From assembly GCA_963576725.1 (NCBI GenBank), contig OY755242.1, positions 23,010,156-23,074,155 of the forward strand: a stretch of 64,000 nt of DNA. The letters are read 5' to 3'. This DNA is from Azorinus chamasolen (Eukaryota > Mollusca > Bivalvia > Cardiida > Solecurtidae). Shown here piece by piece: positions 1 through 10,916 of the stretch; positions within the stretch are counted from its first letter, which is position 1; each line of letters opens with the position of its first letter. The position numbers were made by a program, and so were the translations under genes. The notes under the pieces were generated by a model. That model saw nothing but the letters and a program-made list of their open reading frames with translations, ran no database searches and was not told the DNA's origin.

Positions 1-1479
1 TGATCCAGTTTCGGTGAAGTCTCTGAGGAAACTTTTCAATCAGGTAATGCCATTGACACTGAGCATGTTAACTCAGTGATTAAGGAGATCCCGTTTGAAT
101 ACGAGCAGTGATTGTATGGGGATGTAGTCGGTATCTATGTGGTAACAAGGAATACGAGTGAGCCTACAGTGGGAGATAGTTCTCCTGAGGATGATGGCAA
201 ATGCTCAACTCCATATCGGAGCAGGGATTTTACGATAGAGGAGTTCGCAGAATTTCAAGGTAAAATGAAGCATTGACCTTGATATTGGAATGGTTTAAGA
301 ATCAAAAGGAACCCAGCCCTTCGGTTCCAGTCCGGTCACCAAGTATTACTGCTTGAACAAGGACCAGTTAATACTGAAATATGACGACAGACGTTCGGTT
401 CCGCCTTGCGACCTTAGGGTCAAAACTTTTTCACGGAATCACTGCCCTCCGTCTTCTGGTCATCAAGGGATCCAGAGGACGAGGGAGAGGAGGCTTGGTA
501 TTGAATGGGATGAGATAGCTTGGTTTGTTTCGGGTTGCGAAATATGCAATCAAAACAAAAGTCTGGTAGACTGGGAAAGTGCCCCCTTACTGAATACTAA
601 GCAGGAACACCAATGGAAATGGCGCATATAGACATCTTGAGTCCTCTTCCAAGGACGCCAAGAGGTAATGAGCATGTGCTTATGGTGGTTGATCAATTCA
701 CCAAATGGGTGGAATGTACACCTTTGCCGACACAGTTAAAGAGGTAACTGCAAAAGCCGCAATATATCAAGTTCTTTTCTAGGTTTTGAATTCCATTCCA
801 GATCTTCTCTGATCAGGGTCAGAACTTCGATTCGATATTGTTCAATGAAATGTGTAAGGTACTGCAAATCAGTAAATCACGGGCAACACTGTATCGGCCG
901 TCCTAAAATGACCATGTACATCAGTACTCGCATGGGTGTTTTTAGGTGTTTCATCGGTAAGTCGCAAAACCATTGGGAAGTGTATATCCAGCAAATAGCT
1001 GTACAACGAGGACCTCTGTCAACAGAATGACTGGCTTCACAGCCAATATGTTAATGTTGGGGAGAGAGGTCAATACACCTGCGGACATAATGTTTCCGTT
1101 CATACATATTTCTATTTCCAGCGACCTGGAGTCTTTTCCCCGTGAGATCGTGGCGAAAATGCAATAAGCTCATGAGCCTTCACGAAAAGTCATGAAAACG
1201 ACTTCAAAAAGAATGAAGCGCAATTATGACCTGAAGGTTCTGGAACGAAATTGGCAGGTTGGCGATGCCATATACCTCCTGGGCACAGCAGTGCCTAAAG
1301 GCAAATGTAGTAAACCATGTCCGCCCTGGAAAGGTCCTGAAGTGATAGCCTCAAAGCTGTCTGCGATCCTTCTTAGGGTGAAGCTTAGGAACGCGGTTTT
1401 CGTGGTCAATCATGATAGGGTTAATCCATGTCGGGATAGAGATTCCTCAATCGATCAAATCTTGGCGGAAAAATCCTGA
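1..1479 (+). pseudogene. Ty3/gypsy-1 pol remnant (integrase half)
   Basis: Degenerate 3' half of a Ty3/gypsy pol. An open stretch at 353-631 holds the integrase zinc-binding pattern: an H before PPSSGHQGIQRT, then C-x2-C near NQNK. The catalytic core follows in shifted frames; near 615-720 a frame reads DILSPLPRTPRG and then VVDQFTKWVE. The pattern TGFTANMLMLGREVNTPAD near 1027-1083 is the usual core end, and 1192-1479 is the C-terminal integrase domain (KRNYD, then NWQVGDAIY). Stops and frameshifts around 720-1000 make it non-functional. The RNase H and RT halves would lie left of the window. Identification of integrase is firm; the exact clade is not resolved. Confidence 0.85.
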
Positions 1480-1480
1480 G

Positions 1481-1675
1481 AAAGCTGCGACTGGCGCACA
1501 AGGTTACGATAGGGTTTATTGTTTCTGAAGGAGGCCCTGGGATGGACACTTTATGATTCAATGTGACTCCTGCGGGGAATGGTATCATGTTACCTGTGTT
1601 GATGTTACTCCAACCGACGCGTTAGAATTTGATACTTACAAATGTTCTAACTGCAAGAGAGAACCTTTTCTGTAA
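1481..1675 (+). pseudogene. PHD finger at the C-terminal end of gypsy-1 pol
   Basis: Reading the frame that starts at 1481 gives RPWDGHFMIQCDSCGEWYH, then TCVDV and CSNCK before a TAA at 1673-1675. The Cys and His spacing is that of a C4HC3 PHD finger. The first pair reads YC-F-stop: a TGA sits where the second cysteine of the C-x-C pair belongs, so it is a one-base change from TGY or, less likely, a recoded codon. The frame is +1 relative to the integrase frame that ends at 1479, so one frameshift separates them. PHD fingers normally bind histone tails; in a retrotransposon this would suggest chromatin-directed integration (inference). Confidence 0.75.
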
Positions 1676-1784
1676 CATAACTCTTTTGTCTTTTGAGATC
1701 ATGTCTTCTACAGCACCATGATGAGACGGCACAGAAGGTGTAGCGAGGAACATCCGCCGTAGGAAGCTCAACAACACCAATACC

Positions 1785-2567
1785 TTGCTAGGAAAGCAAT
1801 CCCATGCTGGAGAGGTTGGTCCGGTTAAACCACTAACGGATCGTCGATCTGGCCAGCAGTCCTCTCGCTCAGCGAGAGCTGTTGACAGATCTCCACATAG
1901 ATCGTCAGTTAGATCCAGGGAATATTCGAGGGTGAGTATATCAGCCAGCAAGCGCCCTCGAGTAGCCAGTCAGAGGAGAAGGAGTTGTCCGGTCGAGGGG
2001 TGTGGTGCCGAGCTCAGCCGGTCTCATGCTTTTAGCCGACATCTGCCGCAGGTATTTCAGCCAGCCGTGTCAGGGGAGGATATCACTAATCGACGCATCG
2101 GATGCCTTAAGCTAACCTCCCGTTGGCTTTTGGGACAGCGTGCTTCCCAACACCAGCTAATAAGGTACCTGGACAGCACGGGTAGCCTTTTTGAGCAGGA
2201 GGAGATGCCGATCGCCGATCTTGTATCTTTTAGGCTTTTGGGGCGATCCTGCAGGTATTTCTGTCATCGCTCTTCTTAACTGGAGGGTTCTCTTGAACCT
2301 GGCTTCCTTGTTGGATGAGCATCAGAGGCTCAACCTTCGTCAGATGTTGTATCTGGATGAGGAGGAGAAGCAACATTTGCCGGTCTTGCCTGCTGCTTTT
2401 GACAGTCACTGGCATCTTGATCAAGCCAGTAAAGATATGGGTGTTGAGTCTCAACTGGAATTAGGGACTGGGTTCAGCAGGAAGTGATACCCGTCATTGG
2501 ATTTCATCCCAAGCGGACCATGACTGAGAGTGCTGTTCGTCGCATGGAGGAGTTGTTGGTGAAATAA
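1785..2567 (+). pseudogene. C2H2 / TatD-like reading frame remnant
   Basis: A reading frame with two frameshifts, about 110 bp after the PHD finger and on the same strand. The first part is Ser/Arg-rich and carries a C2H2-type pattern (CPVEGC, then SHAFSRH, then LPQVF). The second part contains a Leu-rich stretch (LDEHQRLNLRQMLYLDEEE) and then AFDSHWHLDQ, which matches the first metal-binding H-x-H motif of TatD-family DNases. After a second frameshift the line VIPVIGFHPKR matches the GxHP motif of that family. It ends at TAA 2565-2567, far short of the roughly 260 residues of a full TatD enzyme. Whether it belonged to the gypsy element or was a neighbouring gene cannot be decided here. Confidence 0.55.
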
Positions 2568-2696
2568 TATTTTGTTATTAAATAATTTTGAAAACAATTA
2601 ACGACACTGTGAAAATTTGTAAGTGGGACTGTACATTTGTAACATTTCACATACAGTTCTCTCGTTGCTTCGAAGCTTGTGGGACCAGAACATTTA

Positions 2697-3814
2697 TATA
2701 CATAAAGCGAGTAGAAAGTAATATAAAACCTTTAAATAAGTTTAATTTGTCCTCAGCCGGCTTCACGAGCATGATATTCAGGAGGAAAATAATAATTACT
2801 TTACATGGCAACAACGTTGCAACGAACAATGTTGTTCTGTATCTCATATTAAATGTAGGTGTTGTTCTATTACTACGTCATTCATTGTTGTCACCAATAT
2901 TTCTGGTATCCTCACGACGATTTCCACTAGCAAGATGACTAAATACAATAATTTCCAACGACGAAATATTTCACCAACGTGCAAATGAGCTAGAACAGTA
3001 TGTAATCAAACAAAAATATCCCCTCGCATTAATAAAAGCTGGAATAGATAAGGCAAAAATATCAACACGAAACAATTTCATTAATGAAACAAATAATAGT
3101 TAAAACCAAGATATAATTCTAAGACATTTATCACGACATCAAAATTTTAAAGAGGGACACGCATATGAGCAATGCCCTTGATAAATACAAAATTATAAAC
3201 AGCAAACGCCAGCCACCAAATTGAAGAATACTTCTAACTAAATCCAGCTTTTCTGAACTGCCAAAATAAGCAGATGTAACCGCTCAGACTGTGCCCTATG
3301 CATATATTGAATTGTAGGCGACTCTATTGAGATGAGGCAAGAAAGTTGACGTGAAAGAAAGTGTGAATTGTAATGTAAAAATATTTTTTATCGTTATATG
3401 CAATGAATGCGGTGGGGGATTACATCGACGAGAAACGGAATCGAATGACTGTTCATCGCCAACACATCGGAGATCCGACAGTACGAAAGCTCCCAATGAG
3501 TGACCACATTACCGAATGCAGCACAGACCAATCCAAACTTAGAGTTTTTCCAATATTCAAAATGCAAACTTACAGTATAGTCTAAAGACGACAGGAGAAA
3601 CTATTCATAGATATGTTCAGACCTAACCTAAACTGACATTTCGACGTCACCTAGAGTGGCGTCCCTTGTTCTTCACATATTGACGTGACGTCATTACTAT
3701 GTTGTTGCCATGTCACGTTATTATTATTATTATTATTCCTCCTTGTGAAACCGATTGAGGAAAAATAAAACTTATTTAAAGGCTTGATATTACTTTCTAC
3801 TCGCTATGTTATAT
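2697..3814 (+). mobile_element. Penelope-like element remnant between inverted arms
   Basis: The segments 2697-2816 and 3700-3814 are inverted copies of each other (shared blocks GCGAGTAGAAAGTAATAT, CCTTTAAATAAGTT and CATGGCAACAAC with complements). Between them lie PLE coding fragments. Inverted and tandem partial copies are typical of PLE insertions, so the arms are best read as pseudo-LTR material rather than as TIRs of a DNA transposon. No target duplication is evident. A (TTA)n run at 3718-3737 lies inside the right arm. Confidence 0.6.
2942..3640 (+). pseudogene. PLE C-terminal RT/CCHH/GIY-YIG endonuclease fragment
   Basis: Three blocks in order. 2942-3103 is an open fragment with FHQRANELEQYVIKQKYP and LIKAGIDKAK, the thumb region that follows the RT in canonical PLEs. 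Around 3269-3301 a frame reads RCNRSDCALC, the cysteine pair of the CCHH motif. From 3399 a frame reads CNECGG, then after a shift DYIDEKRNRMTVHR (canonical YIGET-type GIY-YIG), followed by LPMSDHITEC and, near 3600-3640, a frame with FIDMFRPNLN. The order RT then endonuclease is the canonical C-terminal arrangement, unlike the Naiads elsewhere in this window. Inactive: multiple stops and frameshifts, and the Gly of YIG is Asp. Confidence 0.7.
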
Positions 3815-4525
3815 TCCCGTAGTGTGAGAACTCTTTTCACACTTCTGTATAATGCAGAATATCGGAAAAGGTTATACTCGTATATACACTTAACGGAACT
3901 TCTAACGCTACCATTAGTCTTTATTAATTATTTTAAAAAACACTGTAGGATTTTTATTTTGAAAGTTCATAAGAATAATAAATATTATATTAGACACATT
4001 CTGTATAAAGTTTATTTCAAACGACCCATTGGTTATTAAATGACATCCGCTCAAAGATAACACTCTCAAAATCGAAAGTCGAAAAACAATGTGCAGCATA
4101 CGCAATGTGTAATGGAACGGAATGTGCCTTTTCATGAACGCCATTGCGTTTGGTCGCCTTTCATTTTTTTCTCGAACTTGAAAGTTTCATTGTACATTGA
4201 CTGAATATATACGACTGAATACATTGTACATGTTTCGAAAACGATGCCGCTGGGAAGGCAATTACCTTTAATTAGAGCGCCTGGTAATCCTGTCTTAGAG
4301 TATCGTTACCTTTCCGAATTCCCAAATACGTGATATTCCTGCAGCTTTCTTTGGTTTGCGTTTTCTGATATATTGTTGCTGTTGTTTAACCCATTCCTTC
4401 ATAGGCTATATTTAGACCAAAAGTTTTTCATAATTCAACCGAAAAGGAGTATTCATTAGATTTGGTTATCGTCACTTGGGAACGGTCAAGTGACAGAGTC
4501 TTCTTTGGTTTGATATTTGTGGTGC
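3815..4525. other. No recognisable gene or repeat
   Basis: AT-rich sequence without a supported coding region. It may include the upstream (U3) part of the candidate LTR whose TATA box is at 4526, but no LTR start could be fixed. Confidence 0.4.
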
Positions 4526-5301
4526 TATAAAAAGGAAGGTGTGGCTGGGAGATTGGCGTTATCATTGTAAGTTGATGTCTATTTCTGCTGACATTGCTTG
4601 TGAATTATGTTTCATTCGTTTGTTATCGCCGTGTCATGTTGGTCTCGTGTCGATTTGACCTACAGTACGCGTTTGACATAACCTTATATTTTGGACGAAA
4701 CTGGACTGAAATAGCTAATTACTTTAACCCCTTGCAAGCTGTATTAAGTGATTTCTCTTACAGCTACTACTAACTTTTGTATGGCACCAGGGAGAGAGAT
4801 ATAGACAGAGGGGGAATTTGTAATTCTGGACAGGTCCACAACATGGTAAGGAATGTTGAATATATGTATAACATGTATTATTTTGTAATATATCTCATGC
4901 ATAATTGAGTATTACACGTAGGAAAATAGCTAAGACATTTCCATATTGTTCAGGCCATGTATATTATAAGTTATGACCAACAAGTCTGTCATAGTATTTG
5001 TTAGATGTTAATATAACAGCATTCTATAAATGCATATATTTACCTGTTTATAGCCATGTTCTTCATTGTACCTGTTTTATATGCATTGATGGTAATTTTG
5101 GGAATGTATTGTTTCAGCCCAGTATAGAGAACTGCATATACCATAGCATAGCATATATTGGATCGGACAAATAAAAGAATAAAGGATACGAGCTAGTTGT
5201 TTTATGCAGCCTTCCATTGCTCTACCATAGTATACAGATATATAGAGGAAGGAATTATTATATAAAACCTAAGGTTGTAACATTTGGTGCCCAACGTTGG
5301 A
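4526..5301 (+). promoter_or_regulatory. Candidate LTR promoter (TATA) and primer-binding site
   Basis: TATAAAAAGG at 4526-4535 is a good TATA box. About 750 bp downstream, the sequence TGGTGCCCAACGTTGGA at 5285-5301 resembles the lysine-tRNA primer-binding site of LTR elements and directly follows TGTAACATT, compatible with an LTR ending in CA. This could be a 5' LTR and leader with the coding region lost. No matching second LTR was seen, so the call is tentative. Confidence 0.35.
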
Positions 5302-5399
5302 CTGTGACTGTATGAGCTCCGAGTTCGATTCCCATTTGTTCTCATACCCATAGAAATTCGGGACGAATTTCAACTTGCTGGGGGAGTATGTCGCAGTGT

Positions 5400-5526
5400 A
5401 GGTTAATCATCACTTGTACGGCCTTGTTGTACAAGCGCGCTTTTATGGCCACCCGGGTTTGATCCCAGGTCTGAGCGGGTATGTTCCGTTATAAGAACAC
5501 CCGGTTACACATAGTTTTGCGACAAC

Positions 5527-5562
<36 letters not shown>
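5400..5562 (+). repeat. tRNA-derived SINE-like repeat with (GAT)n tail
   Basis: GGGTTTGATCCCAGGTC near 5455-5472 is a B-box/T-arm-like motif with a weak A-box-like stretch upstream, and the unit ends in a (GAT)n run at about 5527-5561. Head, body and simple tail fit a tRNA-derived SINE. Another B-box-like motif (GAGTTCGATTCCC) lies at 5318-5330. Family not identified. Confidence 0.4.
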
Positions 5563-5563
<1 letters not shown>

Positions 5564-5896
5564 GGGTGGTAATGGTTTCATTCCGATACTAATTATATCA
5601 TGGAAATAACACATCATGAATGTAATTGCTTACACGTCGTGACAAATGTCTTCCAGTCTTGCACGTTCTAGCTTCCTTTTCTGTATGAAATTTGACGTGT
5701 CACAAACATGTCACAAATGTGATTGTTTGTCACATCAAAATTCGGCATCAATCACATTCGTCACAAAATGTGTTACATATGTGCTAGATTTCTAGATCAC
5801 ATTTGTAACACGTGCTACGAATGTGATTACATTGGTAACACATTTTACGATTGTGGTTTGTTACGAATGTGGTCTAACAGAGCTTCAATCATGTCT

Positions 5897-5985
5897 GGGT
5901 GTACTTAGCCTCAAGCCTATTCATCTTCACCCAAGTCAAAATGTAAAGTACCTCCCTCCAGAGAACTCCACTACACGAGTAATGA
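5897..5985 (-). mobile_element. Naiad N3-type 3' UTR fragment
   Basis: Diverged match to the N3 3' UTR at 58447-58535: both share TTCACC, then AAGTCAAAATGTAAA, then CCCTCCAGA and AACTCCAC in order. Only this stretch is preserved; flanks at 5563-5896 and 5986-6768 show no supported feature. Confidence 0.45.
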
Positions 5986-6768
5986 CATAAGTTATTTCCA
6001 TAAGACCTTAATATAAGTCTTAATGCACGTTGTATCTATAATTCAGTTGTTTGACAGTATTATCTAATAATGATAGAAGATGTGGCTATCAGAAGGTATC
6101 ATTATGCATATTTCGAAACATATATTTTACACTAATTACCAGTAATATCCGAAATTGTGAACAAGAAATCCCGGAGCTGTGCTTTCTATGTACACAGGAA
6201 GACCACACGGAATAGCTCTACTCACAAAACCCATTTTGCTGGAGATGTTTCTGGAAAGAAGAAAAACTGTATTGACTGTTTCAATCATTGCAATGGGGAT
6301 ACCATAAACGTGCTCACTTCTGCATAAGATAGTACGTTAACATTCATAATAGTTTCTCCTTAGGTTGTGTGTTTTAAGTTAACTAATATAGAAACCGGAA
6401 CGAAGTTTGAACACCAGCAATCAGATTTACTAACTGTAGCGCAGAAATGAATTTCGGAAGAACTATGCTAAACAAAACTGGTTAAAATACTCAAATATTT
6501 CTTAGTATATAAATAATGTACTGACCAAAGTTGGAAACGTTATGATAACATGTCGATTATGCATGTTGGGATTTATTTTCACAATACCCAAGACCTCCAG
6601 TAGAGCAACTTTGCATGACAAGAAAATATCTAATTAAATACATAATTAGTGATACAAGAACACTGCTTAGCGGGACATTCCTTGGCACTCATACAAAATT
6701 GGTCCTTAATGTTCCTATTTCCAGTGATTATTGTTGATGTCAGCATGTTCATCACTTATGGACAAGCC

Positions 6769-6815
6769 GAAAAGTACAAATATGAGTCATGCAGGAAACA
6801 CCACATACAGAACGT
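6769..6815 (-). mobile_element. Naiad N2 3'-terminal fragment
   Basis: Short reverse-strand match to the N2 3' end (GAGTCATGCAGGAAACACCA and ACATACAGAAC), as at 24450 and 44380. Isolated fragment; sequence on either side is not Naiad. Confidence 0.6.
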
Positions 6816-6837
6816 TTATTGGCCATTACCTAACAAT

Positions 6838-7180
6838 CTTTTCTCTTTTTTGCATTTCTACTTTTGCTTTCGAAGGATCACTCATTTTCAGAATATATGT
6901 ACTCCATAACAGCAGGTGTTAAGTGCGTGTTTGGCGGTCGTAAAAAAAGCGCCCCGTACTTCATTTTCAGTGTTGTTATATTTTCTGGTCCTTCGGGATC
7001 ATTAGTTTTTATGTTATCGTAGTTTTGAAAAGTGAAAACTGCTTAAACCGGGGCTAGGGGAGTAGTGTTGCACCTTTCATTACTACTCATGAACATACTC
7101 AATAAAACAGTCTGCAATTTTTCTCTTTTTGCATTTCTACTTTTGCTTTCGAAGGATCACCCATTTTTAGAATTATCGTA
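6838..7180 (+). repeat. P repeat, partial tandem copy
   Basis: A recurrent non-coding repeat of this window, called P here. The motif CTACTTTTGCTTTCGA, preceded by a CT-rich stretch and followed by a GGATCA and TTTCAGAAT stretch, occurs at both ends in direct orientation about 270 bp apart; TTATATTTTCTGGTCCTTCG and TGTTGCACCTTT lie between. Other copies: 15612, 28846, 36030, 42066, 60830 and 61874. No coding capacity. The copy at 36030 shows long inverted ends, suggesting a TIR element. Confidence 0.6.
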
Positions 7181-7594
7181 CGCTTGCATAAGTTTTGTCG
7201 TCACATTTTGCATTTTTTCTCGATAACTTTGGTTGAGGTTTGAGGTAGGATGAGATTTGGTTTTACGGCACTGCTAATATAATGTCTGTGTTGAAAAGAT
7301 AAGGAACAATTCTTGAACGTCGTGTGTATTTCCGTGAGCGCGAATTTCAGGAGTGCGTCTGTTCTTGCTGTGTATTCGTGTGTCATTTCCAAAAGATCTG
7401 CCTGAATTTATTCTATTTCTTCTAATTTATCTAATTCAATATATCCATTTCAGCTGCACTATTAGCACACAAGGCTGTTCTATATTACGTAAACAAGTTT
7501 CTTGTCAATAAATGTAACTGCGTATTGTGAACTAGACCGATAGTTGAAAATCCTACATTTATCAAGAAGAGACATACATGGTATGTCGGAAATC
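7181..7594. other. No recognisable feature
   Basis: No supported gene or repeat, apart from a TTTTACGGCACTGC motif near 7259 that recurs in molluscan repeats (similar at 63909). Confidence 0.3.
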
Positions 7595-7770
7595 CCAAGT
7601 TATACTTGTCACTGACCGCTCAAAGGCGGTACTTCCATTCCCCTAATGTGTGTTTGTAATATCTTTGTGCGTCTTCTTAGGTCTTTAATAGGCATGTACA
7701 CTTACTGTGTTTGTCATTGTGCTGTTAGGGCGACTGTGTTTTGTATGTGGTTTTTGCATGACTCATACAT
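7595..7770 (+). mobile_element. Naiad N2-like 3' UTR fragment, target of the hAT-like element
   Basis: Contains the N2 3' UTR blocks in order: GTCACTGACC, AAGGCGGTACTTCCAT, CTTTGTGCGTCT, GGGCGACTGT and GCATGACTCATACAT. The last block matches the N2 terminus at 60637-60652. It is cut at its 3' end by the 7771-10908 element. Confidence 0.7.
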
Positions 7771-10700
7771 AGGGTTGGGCGGTAAATACCGGGGCGGGAA
7801 ATACCGCTGGTAAATACCCCTTTACCTTATACGCGCGAGAAATCGCGACTTTGCTTATCACCTGATAGACTTTGCTTATTCCCGGATAGAAGCGGGTATC
7901 CGCGGGTCTATCAATTAACGTGTTTCAGCGGCTTTGAGCGAGTCCAATATTTACCTGCTAATATCTTAATTTTCTGGTTAAATTTCTGCATCTGGATGTC
8001 TACACGTTTAAAGTGTGTTAATATATCTTCTGAAATCCCTAATAATAGTGTAACTACAGAAAAATATTGCAAAAAACCAGACTGAAGTCGAGTGGTATAT
8101 TCTTTTTATATGGTCGGTGATCATCGTAAGACATGGGTATTATACTATTCGTCATTATTCGGAAAGTGCGAACTTTGCCGATAAATGATCACACGAAAAT
8201 TTTCCACTGTCGCAAAGGTCAAATTCTAAATATAAATATGTTAAATATAATTGACCAATGGCTATTCGGAACTTGCCTTGGGACTAAAATAACACATGGG
8301 GAACCCGTTGTCAACCTCAAACACACCGGTAGATATTGGTCAATAAAACTTTCGTAAGTATAATCCGATTAGAGGGTAGATAGCAATATCAATCAAATAA
8401 CTTAGCTAATAAACCAATTTAACCATTCAAACGAATCATGTCTGGGAATTCATTCATAAATGTCAAACAGTTAGGATCTCGTGTGGATGCCGATTTTTTT
8501 TTATCGAGATCCAAACTGTCTGAAATGATATAAAACGAATAATTCGTTCATCAGCGCCATTCAGTTTAGATCTGGATGAAATGACAAGCTGCGTGCATCA
8601 AAATTGATTTAATAAATATACCATAATGCAAAAAAAAAAACTGAATTTGTGTAGACTCAGATCAGGAACTATTCTCAATCCCGATTAATGCATAATAAAT
8701 GCAAATGAGACAGATATAAAAAAGTGGGTTGGGAGATTGTAAACAGTGTAGTCCCAGATCAGCAGCCGCTTTTTCCCATGCGGCGTCTGATCAGGATCTA
8801 CACTGTTTGCTGGGCCGCAGAAATGTTTCAAAGAACAATAAATATCATAATTTATATGTGTCGGAATTTAATGATGGAGAAACAGTTTTATTCATTTAGT
8901 CTAGTGAACATGCAGATAAAATTTGTCTTCCGATTATTATTTTTAGGTCGCGGCATTCGTTTTGGAGCCAGGCCCTAGCCTGGACGGGTTCAATACCTTA
9001 GATCCAGATCAGGCACCGGAAAACTCAACATCTAATCTGGATCTATAATTGGATTCAGATCAGACTCCCAGTTACCCAGAATCTCATTTAGATCAATTTT
9101 GGACCCAGGTCAGATGCCGAGTTACTCAGTATCTGATCTAAATCAATGTTTGGATCCAGATCAGACAGAGATACTCACCTCCTGATCTGGATCTAACCTT
9201 AATAACTGAAATGAGTCTCTCAGCGTCTGATATCGATCCAAGCGTGGATCCCGAACCGGCGCTGAGTTACTCGCTGTATGATCTGGGTCCGCGCTGAATG
9301 CATGAAGGAATCATTGACCCAGCGTCTGATCTGGCTCAATCCTGTTTGGAAATGATATTTTATTTTGAATAGCAGGCGATAGGTTACTGTTACTGCTCCG
9401 AACATACGTAGCTGAGATTTTTAGGTCTATTATAATAATGTTCTGAAAATATATTGACTTGCCTCGTTTTATCCCCGTGTATTGTGCTTATACATACTTC
9501 AAATTGAATGAAAAATACACCATCAAAAAAGAGAATTTAATTCCCTAAAATCTTTTTATTTACACTATAATGATAATGGTAAACATAAATGCATTTATAT
9601 GGGATTGAAAAGGACAGGTGTCAGATCTAAACTAATTTTCAAATATTTCCAATAAACTATATTTGGTGAGAGTGTGTTACGCTTACCACATAGATATTGG
9701 TTATTGATTATCGGATAAGGCTTACCTATATATGTGTAAGATAAGGGTTTGGAGGTTTGGCTATTGGGTAAAGGGATACTGGTATTTACCGGACTGGTAA
9801 AACTCCCAAAATGGCCAATACTGGCATTTACTGGCAAATACTCCTGAAAATGTGGAATATATATTATTTCTTTTAAGTTTATTGTTTTTATAAAGGCTGT
9901 TTTAAAATGCTGATTAGGGGAATATTGATAAGTTTATTTATTGATTTCTTACCATCGTTTTACTGAGGGTTTAAACTGTTTCATGTCTGCCAAGGGTACT
10001 CATCAAAATGGCTTATATCTTATCTTGGGAGTTTCATCTGGTTTACAGAAACGTCCTGTATAGCTCTAACATGAAATAATGGCATGATTCTGCTGATATA
10101 ACGTCATGTTAAAATATTCAGTGCAGCAGACCAACTATTTTGTCTGATACTTCAATTGGATTGGTTTAATTTGAATAATTTCCCCCTCCATATTGTCTAT
10201 ATTGTGTTTGACACTTCATGGCTCATTGTGTGTATCTCTTAAATGAAAAATGTGTATGTTTTTATAACAATTACCATAGTGGCCAGTAGAGGTGTCAAAA
10301 CGGTTGTTTTGAGAGCTGACATGTTAGTAATTTGCAGTGGGTTAGGGGGTCAGTATTGTTTCTCTTATCTGTTACTTAGTTTATACAATTTACTGCCAGT
10401 CTTTTGATTTTCATGCATTTTGGTTCATTAAAAAATCAGCTTAAATTAGAAAATTGACTCAGTCAGAGAGAGAGAGAGAGAGCGCTCTGTAATCAAGGGC
10501 AGATAACTCTAGAAATAGTGATGTGATTCAACCGCGTCTTCCTCTGATGATACTTAGCATATACCTTAATATGAAACCAATATATGAAGTACTGTTTGAG
10601 TTATCATGTCACATCAAACGTGTTGACGGATGGACAGACAATATGATACCTATAGGGCTCCTGCATTTCCACACAGAGCCCTAAATACACCCTTTTTGGG

Positions 10701-10908
10701 TTGTTTACACTGCAAATACATAAGGCAAATCTTGCATATATGATTAGGGAACTAATGAAGCATATAAGAATAGTTTAAATATGTGCTAAGCCCTGGACAA
10801 TTCAAAATACCAGTAAATGCCAGTAACTGCAAGTGAATCCCGGTATGTACCGGTATTTACTGCCGGAACGGTAAATACTCATTAATGCCGGCATTTTGCC
10901 AACCCTGT
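7771..10908. mobile_element. hAT-like non-autonomous DNA transposon with 8-bp target duplication
   Basis: The element starts AGGGTTGGGCGGTAAATACC and ends with GCCGGCATTTTGCCAACCCTGT, so the ends are inverted copies of AGGGTTGG. TCATACAT stands directly on both sides (7763-7770 and 10909-10916), an exact 8-bp duplication as made by hAT transposases. GGTAAATACCGG-type motifs are repeated near both ends and again at 9777-9840, which could mark a nested copy. No transposase-like frame was found in its 3.1 kb; the inside holds a minisatellite (8745-9345) and a (GA)n run (10464-10483). It interrupts a Naiad 3' UTR, so it is younger than that insertion. Confidence 0.75.
8745..9345. repeat. Degenerate minisatellite of GATCC-type units
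   Basis: Imperfect units of roughly 50-65 bp built from CAGATCAGAC, then GAGTTACTC, then TCTGATCTGGATC. Because CAGATC and GATCTG are complementary, each unit can fold on itself. Isolated similar units lie at about 31155 and 31475, outside this element. Confidence 0.6.
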
Positions 10909-10916
10909 TCATACAT

